Made by a program: the position numbers and the translations under genes
Part shown: piece after piece, positions 33,048-42,164 of the stretch
How positions within the stretch are numbered: the stretch's first letter is position 1
How the letters are laid out: the number at the start of each line of letters is the position of its first letter
Source: Pseudomonas putida
Lineage (GTDB): Bacteria > Pseudomonadota > Gammaproteobacteria > Pseudomonadales > Pseudomonadaceae
Length of the DNA: 64,000 nucleotides
Direction of reading: 5' to 3'
NCBI RefSeq assembly: GCF_026625125.1
Contig: NZ_CP113097.1
Coordinates: 2,728,001-2,792,000 of the forward strand
The notes under the pieces: model-generated
The model's database searches: none
What the model was told of the DNA's origin: nothing
Seen by the model: only the letters and a program-made list of their open reading frames with translations

Positions 33048-33959
33048 ATGCAGCCCCTCGATCACCTGTCACTGCACCTGTTCATCGTGGTCTGCGAAGA
33101 GGGCACCATCGCCCGCGCCGGTGAGCGGGCGTTCATGGCGCCGTCGGCGGTCAGCAAGCGTATCTCCGATATCGAGGCCCGCTTTGGCACTGCGTTGTTC
33201 ACACGCAGCAAACGTGGGGTCGAACCAACCCCGGCAGGGCTTGCGCTGTTGCGCCATGCCCGCGGCCTGACGCGGGCCATGGAGCGCCTGGACAGCGAGC
33301 TGAGCGAATACGCCGAAGGCGCGCGTGGGCATGTGCGGGTTCTGGCCAATGTGTCGTCGATCATCGAGTTTCTGCCTGAGGAGCTGTCGGCCTTCATGCT
33401 GGAACACCCGCTGATCCAGGCAGACATCGAAGAGCGGTTCAGCCCGGATGTGGTGCGCGGGGTGGCTGAGGGCAATGCCGACCTGGGCATTTGCAGGCAG
33501 TCTGCGGCAGTCGGTGACCTGGAATACGTGCCTTATCGTCAGGACCACCTGGCCGTGGTGGTCGGCGCCAGCCACCCGCTGGCAGGGCGCAGCAGCATTG
33601 CCTTTGCCGAAACCCTGGGCTACGAGCACCTGGGCCTTTCGGCATTCGCCACGTTGAACAATTTCATGCGCAAGAGCGCCGAGGCCACCGGCAAAGAACT
33701 GCGTTTTCGCTCCTATGTGTCGTCGTTCGACGCCGCGTACCGGCTGGTGCAGTTCGGCCTGGGCCTGGCGGTGTTCCCGCAGGAGGCCGTGGCGCGCTAT
33801 GCGCCGCTGTTCGATTTGCGCGTGATCCCGCTGACCGATGACTGGGCGCTGGGTGAATTCGTTATCTGCATGCGCGACCGGCATTCGCTGTCGCTGTCGG
33901 CGCGGCGCTTGCTGGACCACCTGTTGTTGCGCGCCCCAGCCAGGCAAAGCCTGCCCTGA
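33048..33959 (+). CDS. LysR family transcriptional regulator of the downstream operon
   Basis: 303 residues from ATG 33048 (MQPLDHLSLHLFIVVCEEGTI); an ATG at 33018 in frame is possible but less typical for the family. Winged helix AGERAFMAPSAVSKRISDIEARFGTALFTRSKRG at about 25-60, then a LysR effector domain. It is 100 bases upstream of the HMG-CoA-lyase-like gene in the same direction, so it probably activates that operon. Confidence 0.82.
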   Translation: MQPLDHLSLHLFIVVCEEGTIARAGERAFMAPSAVSKRISDIEARFGTALFTRSKRGVEPTPAGLALLRHARGLTRAMERLDSELSEYAEGARGHVRVLANVSSIIEFLPEELSAFMLEHPLIQADIEERFSPDVVRGVAEGNADLGICRQSAAVGDLEYVPYRQDHLAVVVGASHPLAGRSSIAFAETLGYEHLGLSAFATLNNFMRKSAEATGKELRFRSYVSSFDAAYRLVQFGLGLAVFPQEAVARYAPLFDLRVIPLTDDWALGEFVICMRDRHSLSLSARRLLDHLLLRAPARQSLP

Positions 33960-33960
33960 T

Positions 33961-33983
33961 ATCCATCGTGGCTGGCGATGGAT
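33961..33983. promoter_or_regulatory. Perfect inverted repeat upstream of the lyase operon
   Basis: ATCCATCG (33961-33968), 7-base spacer, CGATGGAT (33976-33983). It starts one base after the LysR stop and is 77 bases before the lyase start. It could be a LysR binding site or a short terminator of the regulator; no T-run follows. Confidence 0.4.
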
Positions 33984-34059
33984 CAGCCCGTGAAACACGT
34001 CTTTTCTGCCTGCCGTGGTGCTCGTAGTCTGGCTGCACGCTTCAGACAGAGAACCCCTG

Positions 34060-34968
34060 ATGACAACAATAACAATCAACGAAGTCGGCCTGCGTGATGG
34101 CCTGCAGAGCCTGCAAACGGTCATGCCGACCGCCGCGAAGCTGCGATGGATCGACAGCGCCTACGCCGCCGGCGTACGCCATATGGAAGTCGCCTCGTTC
34201 GTGCCGGCCAGGCTGCTGCCTCAGATGGCCGACGCCAAACAGGTGGTCGCCCACGCCCTGACATACCCCGATTTGCTGGTCACGGTCCTGGCCCCCAACC
34301 TGCGCGGCGCCCTGGATGCGCTGGAGTCTGGCGCGCAGCGTATCGTGGCGCCGGTGTCGGTGAGCACTGCCCACAGCCTGGCCAACGTCCGCCGTACGCC
34401 CCAGGAGATGGTCGAGGAGCTGGGGCGCATGTGCCAGCTGCGCAACGAGACGGGCCGGCATGAGGTGCAGATGATCGCCGGCATGTCGGTGGCCTTTGGC
34501 TGCACCCGCCAGGGTGACGTGCCGCTGAGCGACCTGTGCGCCTTGACCCGCCAGGTGATCGAGGCCGGTTGCGACCTGGTTTCGCTGGGCGACACCACCG
34601 GTTACGCCAACCCCGGCCAGGTCGCGACGGTGATCCAGGCCGTACGCGCCATCGCCGGCGAGCGGCTGCGCGCCGCGCATTTTCATGACACCCGTGGCCT
34701 GGCCTTGGCCAACAGCCTGGTCGCCGTGCAGCAGGGCATCCGCGAGCTGGACGCGTCGCTGGCGGGGCTTGGCGGTTGCCCGTTCGCACCGGGTGCCTCG
34801 GGCAATACCGTCACCGAAGACCTGGTGTTCATGCTGCAGAGCATGGGCCTGGACACCGGCATCGACCTGCAGGCGCTGATCGACTCACGCCAGGTGCTGC
34901 GTGACGCCTTGCCCGAAGAGCCGCTCTACGGCGCTATCGCCCGTGCCGGGCTGCCACTCAACTATTAA
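34060..34968 (+). CDS. Hydroxymethylglutaryl-CoA lyase-like enzyme
   Basis: 302 residues from ATG 34060. HMGL-like TIM barrel: EVGLRDGLQ (R12, D13 metal/catalytic site), FHDTRGLALAN (catalytic His), and the flexible-loop GGCPFAPGASGN with the catalytic Cys. These match lyases that split 3-hydroxy-3-methylglutaryl-CoA to acetoacetate and acetyl-CoA, or related citramalyl/hydroxyglutaryl-CoA compounds. It is the first gene of an operon with a class III CoA-transferase 11 bases downstream, which would make its CoA substrate. The leucine-catabolic HMG-CoA lyase normally sits elsewhere, so this copy may serve a dedicated pathway. Confidence 0.82.
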   Translation: MTTITINEVGLRDGLQSLQTVMPTAAKLRWIDSAYAAGVRHMEVASFVPARLLPQMADAKQVVAHALTYPDLLVTVLAPNLRGALDALESGAQRIVAPVSVSTAHSLANVRRTPQEMVEELGRMCQLRNETGRHEVQMIAGMSVAFGCTRQGDVPLSDLCALTRQVIEAGCDLVSLGDTTGYANPGQVATVIQAVRAIAGERLRAAHFHDTRGLALANSLVAVQQGIRELDASLAGLGGCPFAPGASGNTVTEDLVFMLQSMGLDTGIDLQALIDSRQVLRDALPEEPLYGAIARAGLPLNY

Positions 34969-34979
34969 GGGATACAGCA

Positions 34980-36173
34980 ATGTCCAGACTCCCCTTGGAT
35001 GGCATCCGTGTCGTCGAGATTTCGCACATGGTCATGGGCCCCACCTGCGGCATGATCCTCGGTGACCTTGGCGCCGAAGTGATCAAGATCGAGCCTACCC
35101 GCGGTGACGGCACGCGCCGGTTGCTGGGTGCGGGGGCGGGTTTTTTCCGCACCTTCAACCGCAACAAGCAATGCATCGCCGTTGACGTCGAAACGCCCCA
35201 GGGCCGCGAAGCCGTGCTGCAGCTGATCGACACGGCCGACGTGTTCATCGAGAACTTCAAACCCGGGCGCATGCACAAGCTCGGTTTCGACTACGCCGCG
35301 CTGCGCCAGCGCAACCCCCGGCTGGTCTACGCCTCGCACAAGGGCTTCCTCAGTGGCCCTTACGACAACCGCCTGGCGCTGGACGAAGTGGTGCAGATGA
35401 TGGCGGGCCTTGCCTACATGACCGGCCCGGTGGGCCGGCCCTTGCGCGCGGGCAGTTCGGTGAACGACATCATGGGCGGCATGTTCGGCGCCATCGGTGT
35501 GCTCGCCGCGCTGAACGAGCGCAACAGCACCGGCAGCGGCCGCGAGGTACAAAGTGCGCTGTACGAAAACTGCGTACTGCTGGCCGCCCAGCACATGCAG
35601 CAGTATGTGGTGACCGGGGAGGCCGCAGCGCCCATGCCCAACCGCATCAGTGCCTGGGCCATCTACGACGTGTTCACCTTTGCCGGGGGCGAGCAGATGT
35701 TCGTGGCCGCGACCGGGGAAGGGCAGTGGAACGCGCTGTGCCAGCTGCTGGGCCAGGCCGCATTGCGGGATGACCCGACGCTGGCCACCAACAATGACCG
35801 GGTGCTGCAGCGCCCACGCTTACTGGCGCACCTGGCTGAAGTGTTCGCCAACCTCGATGCCCAGCAACTGGCGGCTGAGCTGGAGGCCAACGGCATCCCG
35901 TTCGCGCCCATCCGGCGCCCTGAAGAACTGTTCGATGATGCGCACCTGCTAGAAAGCGGCGGCATGGCCGAGCTGGTCCTGGAAGACGGCAGCAGCACGC
36001 CGATGCCGTTGCTGCCGCTGTCGCTCGATGGCCAGCGCCTGCAACCGCGCCGCTCGATCCCGCGCATTGGCGAGCACACGCACAAGGTCATGCGCGAGCT
36101 GGGCTACAGCGACCAACACATCGCCCAGCTGTGCGCAGCGGGCGTTCTCAAGACTGACGAGCAGGGGTGCTAA
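34980..36173 (+). CDS. CaiB/BaiF (class III) CoA-transferase
   Basis: 397 residues from ATG 34980, with AAGGGA at 34967-34972. Family III features: LDGIRVVEISHMVMGPTCGMILGDLGAEVIKIE at the start, FNRNKQCIAVD, ENFKPG, and the catalytic Asp in LALDEVVQMMAGLA (D135). These enzymes move CoA from a donor such as succinyl-CoA to an organic acid. SUGCT, the succinyl-CoA:glutarate/HMG transferase, belongs to this class, so it plausibly activates the acid that the neighbouring lyase cleaves. Confidence 0.85.
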   Translation: MSRLPLDGIRVVEISHMVMGPTCGMILGDLGAEVIKIEPTRGDGTRRLLGAGAGFFRTFNRNKQCIAVDVETPQGREAVLQLIDTADVFIENFKPGRMHKLGFDYAALRQRNPRLVYASHKGFLSGPYDNRLALDEVVQMMAGLAYMTGPVGRPLRAGSSVNDIMGGMFGAIGVLAALNERNSTGSGREVQSALYENCVLLAAQHMQQYVVTGEAAAPMPNRISAWAIYDVFTFAGGEQMFVAATGEGQWNALCQLLGQAALRDDPTLATNNDRVLQRPRLLAHLAEVFANLDAQQLAAELEANGIPFAPIRRPEELFDDAHLLESGGMAELVLEDGSSTPMPLLPLSLDGQRLQPRRSIPRIGEHTHKVMRELGYSDQHIAQLCAAGVLKTDEQGC

Positions 36174-36175
36174 GG

Positions 36176-36700
36176 ATGGCTATCTATCGCTACGACACAC
36201 TCACTCCCACCCTTCACCCAGAAACCTTCGTCGCCGAACAGGCCACGGTGATAGGCGACGTCACCCTGGAGCAGGGTGCCAGTGTCTGGCCGCAGGCGGT
36301 GCTGCGCGGCGACAACGCTGCAATCCGCATTGGCCAGCACAGCAATGTTCAGGAAGGCGCGGTGCTGCATGCCGACCCAGGCTTCGCACTGACCGTGGGC
36401 AGTGGCGTCACCATTGGCCACCAGGCGATGCTGCATGGCTGCACGGTCGCTGATGGTGCACTGATCGGCATTCAGGCGGTGGTACTCAATGGTGCGGTCA
36501 TCGGCCGCAACTGCCTGGTGGGCGCGGGCGCCATCGTTACCGAAGGCAAGGTCTTCCCCGACAATTCCCTGATCCTCGGCGCACCGGCCAAGGTGGTGCG
36601 CGAGCTGACGCCTGACGCTATCGCCCACATGCACGCCAACGCAGCCGATTACCTTCGCAAAGGGGCCGCCTACAAGGAAAAGCTTGTGCGCATTGGCTAA
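36176..36700 (+). CDS. Gamma-carbonic-anhydrase-like hexapeptide protein
   Basis: 174 residues from ATG 36176, which follows the transferase TAA directly (TAAGGATG). Left-handed beta-helix hexapeptide repeats (VIGDVTLEQGASVWP, LIGIQAVVLNGAVIG, VGAGAIV). The three zinc-binding histidine positions of the family are kept: H65, H82, H87. Similar PaaY/CaiE-type proteins sit in CoA-thioester pathways and may have carbonic anhydrase or thioesterase activity. Here it probably supports the CoA-transferase and lyase. Confidence 0.8.
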   Translation: MAIYRYDTLTPTLHPETFVAEQATVIGDVTLEQGASVWPQAVLRGDNAAIRIGQHSNVQEGAVLHADPGFALTVGSGVTIGHQAMLHGCTVADGALIGIQAVVLNGAVIGRNCLVGAGAIVTEGKVFPDNSLILGAPAKVVRELTPDAIAHMHANAADYLRKGAAYKEKLVRIG

Positions 36701-36712
36701 CAGCCCTTCAGT

Positions 36713-36730
36713 GGCGCCCAAAAGGGCGCC
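36713..36730. terminator. Short GC-rich hairpin between operon genes
   Basis: GGCGCCC (36713-36719), AAAA, GGGCGCC (36724-36730). A 7-bp stem in the 66-base gap between the carbonic-anhydrase-like gene and the transporter. It may attenuate transcription or stabilise the upstream mRNA. Confidence 0.45.
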
Positions 36731-36766
36731 GCCGCTCTCCAATAATTACAAGAACGGAGATCCATC

Positions 36767-38083
36767 ATGGTTGCCTTGACCGGTGTTCTGGCGCGCGAGC
36801 GCAATGACAGCCACATCAATGAACTGCTGCTGTACCGCCGCGTGGCCTGGCGCATCATGCCGCTGGCCATCATCTGTTTCCTGTTTTCCTACTTCGACCG
36901 CATCAACATCAGCTTCGCCAAAGCCCAGATGCAGGCTGAGCTTGGCCTGAGCGACGCTGCCTATGGCCTGGCCGCGAGCATGTTCTTCATCGGCTACGTA
37001 TTGTTCGAAGTGCCGAGCAGCCTGGGCCTGAAACGCTACGGAGCGCCGGCGTGGATCTGCCGGATCATGGTGTCCTGGGGGCTGGCTACCGCCGCGCTGG
37101 TGTTTGCCTACACACAGTACACGTTGTACTTCCTGCGCTTTCTGATCGGTGTGATGGAGGCCGGTTTCGGGCCGGCGATCCTGTTCTACCTGGCGTGCTG
37201 GTTCCCGCGTAGACACTTGGCGAAGATGAATGGCCTGTGGTTCCTCGCGGTGCCTCTGGCCGGTGCGATGGGTGGGCCGGCAGCGGGTTTCTTGCTGGGG
37301 ACCATGGACGGCGTGCTTGGCCTGGCCGGCTGGCACTGGCTGTTTTTGATGTCGGGCCTGCCATGCGTAGTGCTGGGTATCGTAGTGCTGTACAAGCTCG
37401 ACCGTGATATCGAGTCGGCCCGCTGGTTGAGCCGTGCGGAAAAAGACCTGCTGGTGGAAAACCTGGCGCAGGACCAACGCGCGCAGAAACCAGTGCTGGG
37501 GTCGTTGTGGCGGGTACTGCTGACCCGCGAAGTGGCGATCATGGCGTTCATCTATTACGTGGTGAAATCCGCGTCCTACGGCCTGAACTTCTGGATGCCG
37601 CACCTGATCAAGTCCTCGGGTGTGCAGGACATGCTGTGGGTCGGCGTGCTGTCTGCGCTGCCGTACGCGGTAGCCTGTGTCGGCATGGTGCTGCTGACCC
37701 GGCGCTCGGACCGCACCGGCGAGCGCAAGCGCTACCTGGTCTATTGCCTGCTGGCGGCCGCGGCCGGCTACTTGCTGGCGTGCCTGTTCTCGGACTCGTC
37801 CTGGGCGATGATGGCGGCGCTGGTACTGGCCACGGCAGGTACATTCATCGCCATTCCGATCTTCTGGACCATCCCGCAGTCCACGTTCTCGGGCCTGGCG
37901 ATCGCCACCGGCACGGCGGCGATCAACTCTGTGGGGCAGCTCAGCGGCATCGTGGCGCCGGTGATGGTGGGGCAGATCAACGACCTCACCGGTAGCAGCT
38001 ACATGGGCATGCTATCCATTGCGCCGCTGATCCTGCTCGCCTGCCTGGTGGTGATGCGTTACGTCAAAAACCCCAAGGCCTGA
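36767..38083 (+). CDS. MFS transporter, anion:cation symporter (ACS) type
   Basis: 438 residues from ATG 36767 with GGAGAT at 36756-36761. YRRVAWRIMPLAIICFLFSYFDRINISFAKAQM is the ACS-family opening, and about 12 membrane segments follow. Members import organic anions such as phthalate, tartrate, hexuronates or branched dicarboxylates. Given the CoA-transferase and lyase in the operon, it likely brings the acid substrate across the inner membrane. Confidence 0.83.
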   Translation: MVALTGVLARERNDSHINELLLYRRVAWRIMPLAIICFLFSYFDRINISFAKAQMQAELGLSDAAYGLAASMFFIGYVLFEVPSSLGLKRYGAPAWICRIMVSWGLATAALVFAYTQYTLYFLRFLIGVMEAGFGPAILFYLACWFPRRHLAKMNGLWFLAVPLAGAMGGPAAGFLLGTMDGVLGLAGWHWLFLMSGLPCVVLGIVVLYKLDRDIESARWLSRAEKDLLVENLAQDQRAQKPVLGSLWRVLLTREVAIMAFIYYVVKSASYGLNFWMPHLIKSSGVQDMLWVGVLSALPYAVACVGMVLLTRRSDRTGERKRYLVYCLLAAAAGYLLACLFSDSSWAMMAALVLATAGTFIAIPIFWTIPQSTFSGLAIATGTAAINSVGQLSGIVAPVMVGQINDLTGSSYMGMLSIAPLILLACLVVMRYVKNPKA

Positions 38084-38117
38084 ACCTGCCCGACAACAAC
38101 AATAACAAGGCACATTC

Positions 38118-39401
38118 ATGATCACTTCCACCTCCGTGCGGGCATCGCTGATGCTCGCGGCGTTCTGCTGCGCGTGGCAACCCGCGCAGGCTGCCTTTGT
38201 CGAGGACGGCAAAGGTAGCCTGGAGCTGCGCAACTTCTACTTTGACCGCGACTTTCACGGTGATGCCGCCAGCCAATCCCGGCGTGGCGAATGGGCCCAG
38301 GGCTTCATGCTCAAGTGGCAGTCCGGCTACACCCAGGGTGTGCTGGGGTTTGGCCTGGATGCGGTCGGGATGCTTGGCGTAAAGCTCGATTCATCGCCGA
38401 ACCGCAGCGGCACCGGACTGCTGCCGCGGGGCAGCGACAAGCGCGCGGCGGACAGCTACAGCAAGGCGGTCGCCACGTTCAAGACGAAGCTGTCGCAGAC
38501 CGAGCTGCAGGTGGGCGCGCTCAGCCCGCAGTTGCCGTTGCTCGCGTCGAACAACAGCCGCTTGTTCCCACAATGGTTCAACGGCGCGCAACTGGTGAGC
38601 AAGGACCTCGACAACCTGGTGCTGACGTTACTGCAGGTAGATGCCACCAAGCTGCGTGACTCCACCGATTATGAAGACCTGACGGCGATGGCGCAGCAGG
38701 GCGCCTATTCGGCCACAGTGAGCAGTACCCGGTTGTATTACCTGGGGGCCGATTATCAGCCGATCAAGAACCTGACCCTGAGCCTGCACGCCAGCCAACT
38801 GGATGACCTGATCCGCCGGGATTACGCCGGGTTCAAGTACAGGACTGGCGTGGGGCCAGGTGAAGCCTTCACCGAATGGCGCTGGTTCAATGCCCAGGAG
38901 CAGGGAAGGGCGTTGCTCGGTGAGGTGGATAACCAGACCTTGAGCACCCAGTTTGGTTACAGCTTCACCGGCCATACCCTCAGCGGGGGTTATCAGAAGG
39001 TCAGTGGCGATACGGCCTACGCCTATGTGGGCGGGACCGACACTTATCTGTTCAGCGAACAGCAGGTGAGCACCTTTGCGCTGGCCAACGAACGCGCCTG
39101 GATGTTGCGCTATGACTACAACTTTGCCGCGCTGGGCATACCTGGACTCACGTTCAATGTGCGCTATGTGAAAGGCGATCAGGTCGACCCGCAGCGCATC
39201 GCCAGCGCCAAGGGCAGGGCGCTGGCTGCGCGAGGCGGTGAAGGGGAGGAGTGGGAGCGCACAACGGACGTGACCTATGTGGTGCAGTCGGGGGCGCTGA
39301 AGAATCTTTCGCTGCGCTGGCGCAATGCGAGCATGCGCTCGAATTTTGCGGATGCGGCGGATGAAAATCGGGTGATCGTGGGGTATGTGGTCGAGTTTTG
39401 A
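38118..39401 (+). CDS. OprD-family outer membrane porin
   Basis: 427 residues from ATG 38118. Signal peptide ending AQAA (about 26), then GSLELRNFYFDRDF, WAQGFMLKWQSGYTQG, VGFGLDAVGMLGVKLDSS and SRLFPQ, all typical of the OprD/OpdX porins, with aromatic-rich beta strands and a final GYVVEF. These porins admit specific small carboxylates or amino acids. As the last gene of the operon it would carry the same substrate across the outer membrane. Confidence 0.85.
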   Translation: MITSTSVRASLMLAAFCCAWQPAQAAFVEDGKGSLELRNFYFDRDFHGDAASQSRRGEWAQGFMLKWQSGYTQGVLGFGLDAVGMLGVKLDSSPNRSGTGLLPRGSDKRAADSYSKAVATFKTKLSQTELQVGALSPQLPLLASNNSRLFPQWFNGAQLVSKDLDNLVLTLLQVDATKLRDSTDYEDLTAMAQQGAYSATVSSTRLYYLGADYQPIKNLTLSLHASQLDDLIRRDYAGFKYRTGVGPGEAFTEWRWFNAQEQGRALLGEVDNQTLSTQFGYSFTGHTLSGGYQKVSGDTAYAYVGGTDTYLFSEQQVSTFALANERAWMLRYDYNFAALGIPGLTFNVRYVKGDQVDPQRIASAKGRALAARGGEGEEWERTTDVTYVVQSGALKNLSLRWRNASMRSNFADAADENRVIVGYVVEF

Positions 39402-39454
39402 TGGGTGGAGTACAAGTGTGCTCTAGTGAGTGGATGGCTTGTTCTTCGCTTTGG

Positions 39455-39492
39455 GTGGCCACCCACGCAAGCGCGCCTGCGCGGGTGGCCAC
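39455..39492. terminator. Large hairpin after the porin gene
   Basis: GTGGCCACCCACGCA (39455-39469) pairs with TGCGCGGGTGGCCAC (39478-39492) with one mismatch; loop 8 bases. It lies between the porin stop and the PtxS operator of the next operon, so it probably ends the lyase/porin transcript. Confidence 0.5.
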
Positions 39493-39509
39493 GACCCATG
39501 CAAGTGATA

Positions 39510-39523
39510 TGAAACCGGTTTCA
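39510..39523. promoter_or_regulatory. PtxS operator of the gluconate dehydrogenase operon
   Basis: TGAAACCGGTTTCA, a perfect 14-bp palindrome identical to the known PtxS binding sequence of P. putida. It is 105 bases upstream of the dehydrogenase small subunit, overlapping the expected promoter. PtxS represses there and is released by 2-ketogluconate. Confidence 0.9.
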
Positions 39524-39627
39524 AAATGTTTCCGAACCAGCTAGATTAGGCGGTTTATCAGGGCCTCTCCCTGACCGAAACCCAGACGGCGCAACCCAAG
39601 GCCGCCCTATGCTGATGAGGACTCGCA

Positions 39628-40365
39628 ATGCCTGAGCATGCCCCCGACAACCCGCGCCGGGACTTCCTGCGCAAAACGTTGACCCTGATTCCCGTGGTCA
39701 CCGTGGCGACCAGCACCGGCCTGGGTGCCGGCCAACTGCTGGCCCAGCCGGCCCGCGAACCGAAGGTACCCGCGACACCGCCCGCTGGCCATTACCAGCC
39801 GACGTTCTTCACCGCTGAGGAATGGGCCTTCGTGCAGGCGGCGGTGTCGCGCATCATCCCCGCTGACGAGCTGGGCCCCGGCGCACTCGAAGCAGGCGCC
39901 GCCGAATTTATCGACCGCCAGATGAACACCCCCTATGCCACAGGTGCCCAGTGGTACATGCAAGGCCCGTTCAAGGCCGATGCCGCCCCGGAGCTTGGCT
40001 ACCAGCTGCAACTGAGCCCACAGCAAATCTACCGCCTGGGCATCGCCGCTGCGGACGCCTGGTGCAAAAATGCCAGCGGCAAAACTTTCGCCGAGCAAGA
40101 TAGCGCTACCCGAGACAAGGTTCTTGCCAAGATCGAAGCCGGTGAGATCGTTTTCGACCAATTGCCGGCAAAGGTGTTTTTCAGCCTGCTGGTGCAGAAC
40201 ACCCGCGAGGGGTTCTTCTGTGACCCGATTCACGGTGGCAACAAGGGCATGGTCGGCTGGACGCAAATCGGCTTCCCAGGTGCCCGCGCAGACTTCATGG
40301 ATTGGGCCGAGCGCAACGAGCCTTACCCCTTCCCGGCAGTATCGATTCGTGGCGAGAGGGCGTAA
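39628..40365 (+). CDS. Gluconate 2-dehydrogenase, small (gamma) subunit
   Basis: 245 residues from ATG 39628. The N-terminus NPRRDFLRKTLTLIPVVTVATS is a twin-arginine signal (R10-R11), so the folded protein is exported by Tat, carrying the flavoprotein with it. The body has ADELGPGALEAGAAEFIDRQ and a DPIHGGNKGMVGW end, typical of gluconate 2-dehydrogenase subunit 3. It is the first of three genes in the order small subunit, FAD subunit, cytochrome c, under a PtxS operator. Confidence 0.9.
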   Translation: MPEHAPDNPRRDFLRKTLTLIPVVTVATSTGLGAGQLLAQPAREPKVPATPPAGHYQPTFFTAEEWAFVQAAVSRIIPADELGPGALEAGAAEFIDRQMNTPYATGAQWYMQGPFKADAAPELGYQLQLSPQQIYRLGIAAADAWCKNASGKTFAEQDSATRDKVLAKIEAGEIVFDQLPAKVFFSLLVQNTREGFFCDPIHGGNKGMVGWTQIGFPGARADFMDWAERNEPYPFPAVSIRGERA

Positions 40366-40368
40366 GGC

Positions 40369-42153
40369 ATGGCCAATGCAATGAAGAAGGTCGATGCGGT
40401 GATCGTCGGTTTCGGCTGGGCGGGCGCCATCATGGCCAAGGAACTCACCGAGGCCGGGCTGCAGGTGGTCGCGCTGGAGCGCGGGCCGATGCAGGACACC
40501 TACCCCGAGGGCAGCTACCCACAGGTCATCGATGAGCTGACTTACAGCGTGCGCAAGAAGCTGTTCGTGGATGTCTCCAAGGAAACCGTCACCATCCGCC
40601 ACAGCGTCCACGATGTCGCGCTGCCCAACCGCCAGCTCGGTGCCTTCCTGCCCGGCAAGGGCGTGGGCGGCGCAGGCTTGCACTGGTCCGGCGTGCATTT
40701 TCGTGTAGACCCGATGGAACTGCGCATGCGCAGCCACTACGAAGAGCGCTACGGCAAACGCTTCATCCCTGAAGACATGACCATCCAGGACTTTGGCGTG
40801 AGCTACGAGGAGCTCGAACCTTGCTTCGACTTCGCCGAGAAGGTCTTCGGCACCTCGGGCCAGGCCTGGACCGTGAACGGCAAGGTGGTCGGCGAAGGCA
40901 AGGGCGGCAACCCCTATGCACCGGACCGCTCAAACCCCTTCCCGCTGGTGTCGCAGAAGAACGTGGTGTCGGCGCAGCTGTTCCAGAAGGCCGCCGCCAG
41001 CCTGGGCTACAAGCCCTACAACCTGCCTTCGGCCAACACCTCGGGCCCCTACACTAACCCGTATGGCGCACAGATGGGGCCGTGCAACTTCTGCGGCTTC
41101 TGCAGCGGGTACGTCTGCTACATGTACTCCAAGGCCTCGCCCAACGTGAACATCCTGCCGGCGCTGCGCCAGGTGCCGCATTTCGAGCTGCGGGCCAATG
41201 CCCACGTGCTACGGGTGAACCTGGACGACAGCAAGCGCAAGGCTACCGGCGTGACCTACATCGATGCCCAGGGGCGGGAAGTGGAGCAGCCGGCGGACAT
41301 CGTCATCCTGGCCGCGTTCCAGTTCAACAACGTGCGCCTGATGCTGCTGTCGGGCATCGGCAAACCCTATGACCCGATCAAGAACGAAGGGGTCGTGGGG
41401 CGCAACTTCGCCTACCAGAATATGGGCACGGTGAAAGCGTTCTTCGACAAGGACACCTACACCAACAACTTCATCGGCGCTGGCGGTAACGGTGTGGCGA
41501 TCGACGACTTCAACGCCGACAACTTCGACCATGGGCCGCACGGTTTCGTCGGCGGCTCGCCGATGTGGGTCAACCAGGCCGGCAGCCGGCCGATTGCCGG
41601 TGTTGCCAACCCACCGGGCACGCCCGCGTGGGGCAGTGCCTGGAAGAAGGCCACGGCCGATTACTACACCCACCAGGTGTCGATGGACGCCCACGGCGCG
41701 CACCAGTCTTACCGTGGCAACTACCTGGACCTCGACCCGACCTACCGTGACGCCTATGGCCAGCCGCTGCTGCGCATGACCTTCGACTGGCAGGAAAACG
41801 ACATCAAGATGAATCAGTTCATGGTCGACAAGCTAAGCAAGATCGCCCAGGCGATGAACCCGAAAACGATCGCTGTGCTCGGCAAGAAGGTCCAGGAGCA
41901 CTTCAATACCGCCAACTATCAGACCACCCACCTCAACGGCGGCGCGATCATGGGCACCGACCCCAAAACCAGTGCCCTGAACCGCTACCTGCAAAGCTGG
42001 GACGTGCACAACGTGTTCGTCCCGGGGGCTTCGGCGTTCCCCCAAGGCCTGGGTTACAACCCCACCGGCCTGGTGGCGGCACTGACCTACTGGTCGGCGC
42101 GGGCCATCCGCGAGCAGTACCTGAAAAACCCCGGCCCGCTGGTTCAGGCGTGA
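40369..42153 (+). CDS. Gluconate 2-dehydrogenase, FAD subunit
   Basis: 594 residues from ATG 40369, three bases after the small subunit. GMC-type oxidoreductase: Rossmann VIVGFGWAGAIMAKEL (12-26), the PGKGVGGAGLHWSG FAD loop, a Cys-rich CNFCGFCSGYVCYMYSK stretch (a possible metal or disulfide site seen in this subfamily), and a C-terminal GASAFPQGLGYNPTGLV. It oxidises gluconate to 2-ketogluconate in the periplasm, without a signal peptide of its own, and is co-exported with the small subunit. Electrons go to the cytochrome subunit. Confidence 0.92.
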   Translation: MANAMKKVDAVIVGFGWAGAIMAKELTEAGLQVVALERGPMQDTYPEGSYPQVIDELTYSVRKKLFVDVSKETVTIRHSVHDVALPNRQLGAFLPGKGVGGAGLHWSGVHFRVDPMELRMRSHYEERYGKRFIPEDMTIQDFGVSYEELEPCFDFAEKVFGTSGQAWTVNGKVVGEGKGGNPYAPDRSNPFPLVSQKNVVSAQLFQKAAASLGYKPYNLPSANTSGPYTNPYGAQMGPCNFCGFCSGYVCYMYSKASPNVNILPALRQVPHFELRANAHVLRVNLDDSKRKATGVTYIDAQGREVEQPADIVILAAFQFNNVRLMLLSGIGKPYDPIKNEGVVGRNFAYQNMGTVKAFFDKDTYTNNFIGAGGNGVAIDDFNADNFDHGPHGFVGGSPMWVNQAGSRPIAGVANPPGTPAWGSAWKKATADYYTHQVSMDAHGAHQSYRGNYLDLDPTYRDAYGQPLLRMTFDWQENDIKMNQFMVDKLSKIAQAMNPKTIAVLGKKVQEHFNTANYQTTHLNGGAIMGTDPKTSALNRYLQSWDVHNVFVPGASAFPQGLGYNPTGLVAALTYWSARAIREQYLKNPGPLVQA

Positions 42154-42164
42154 GGAGCGATGGC

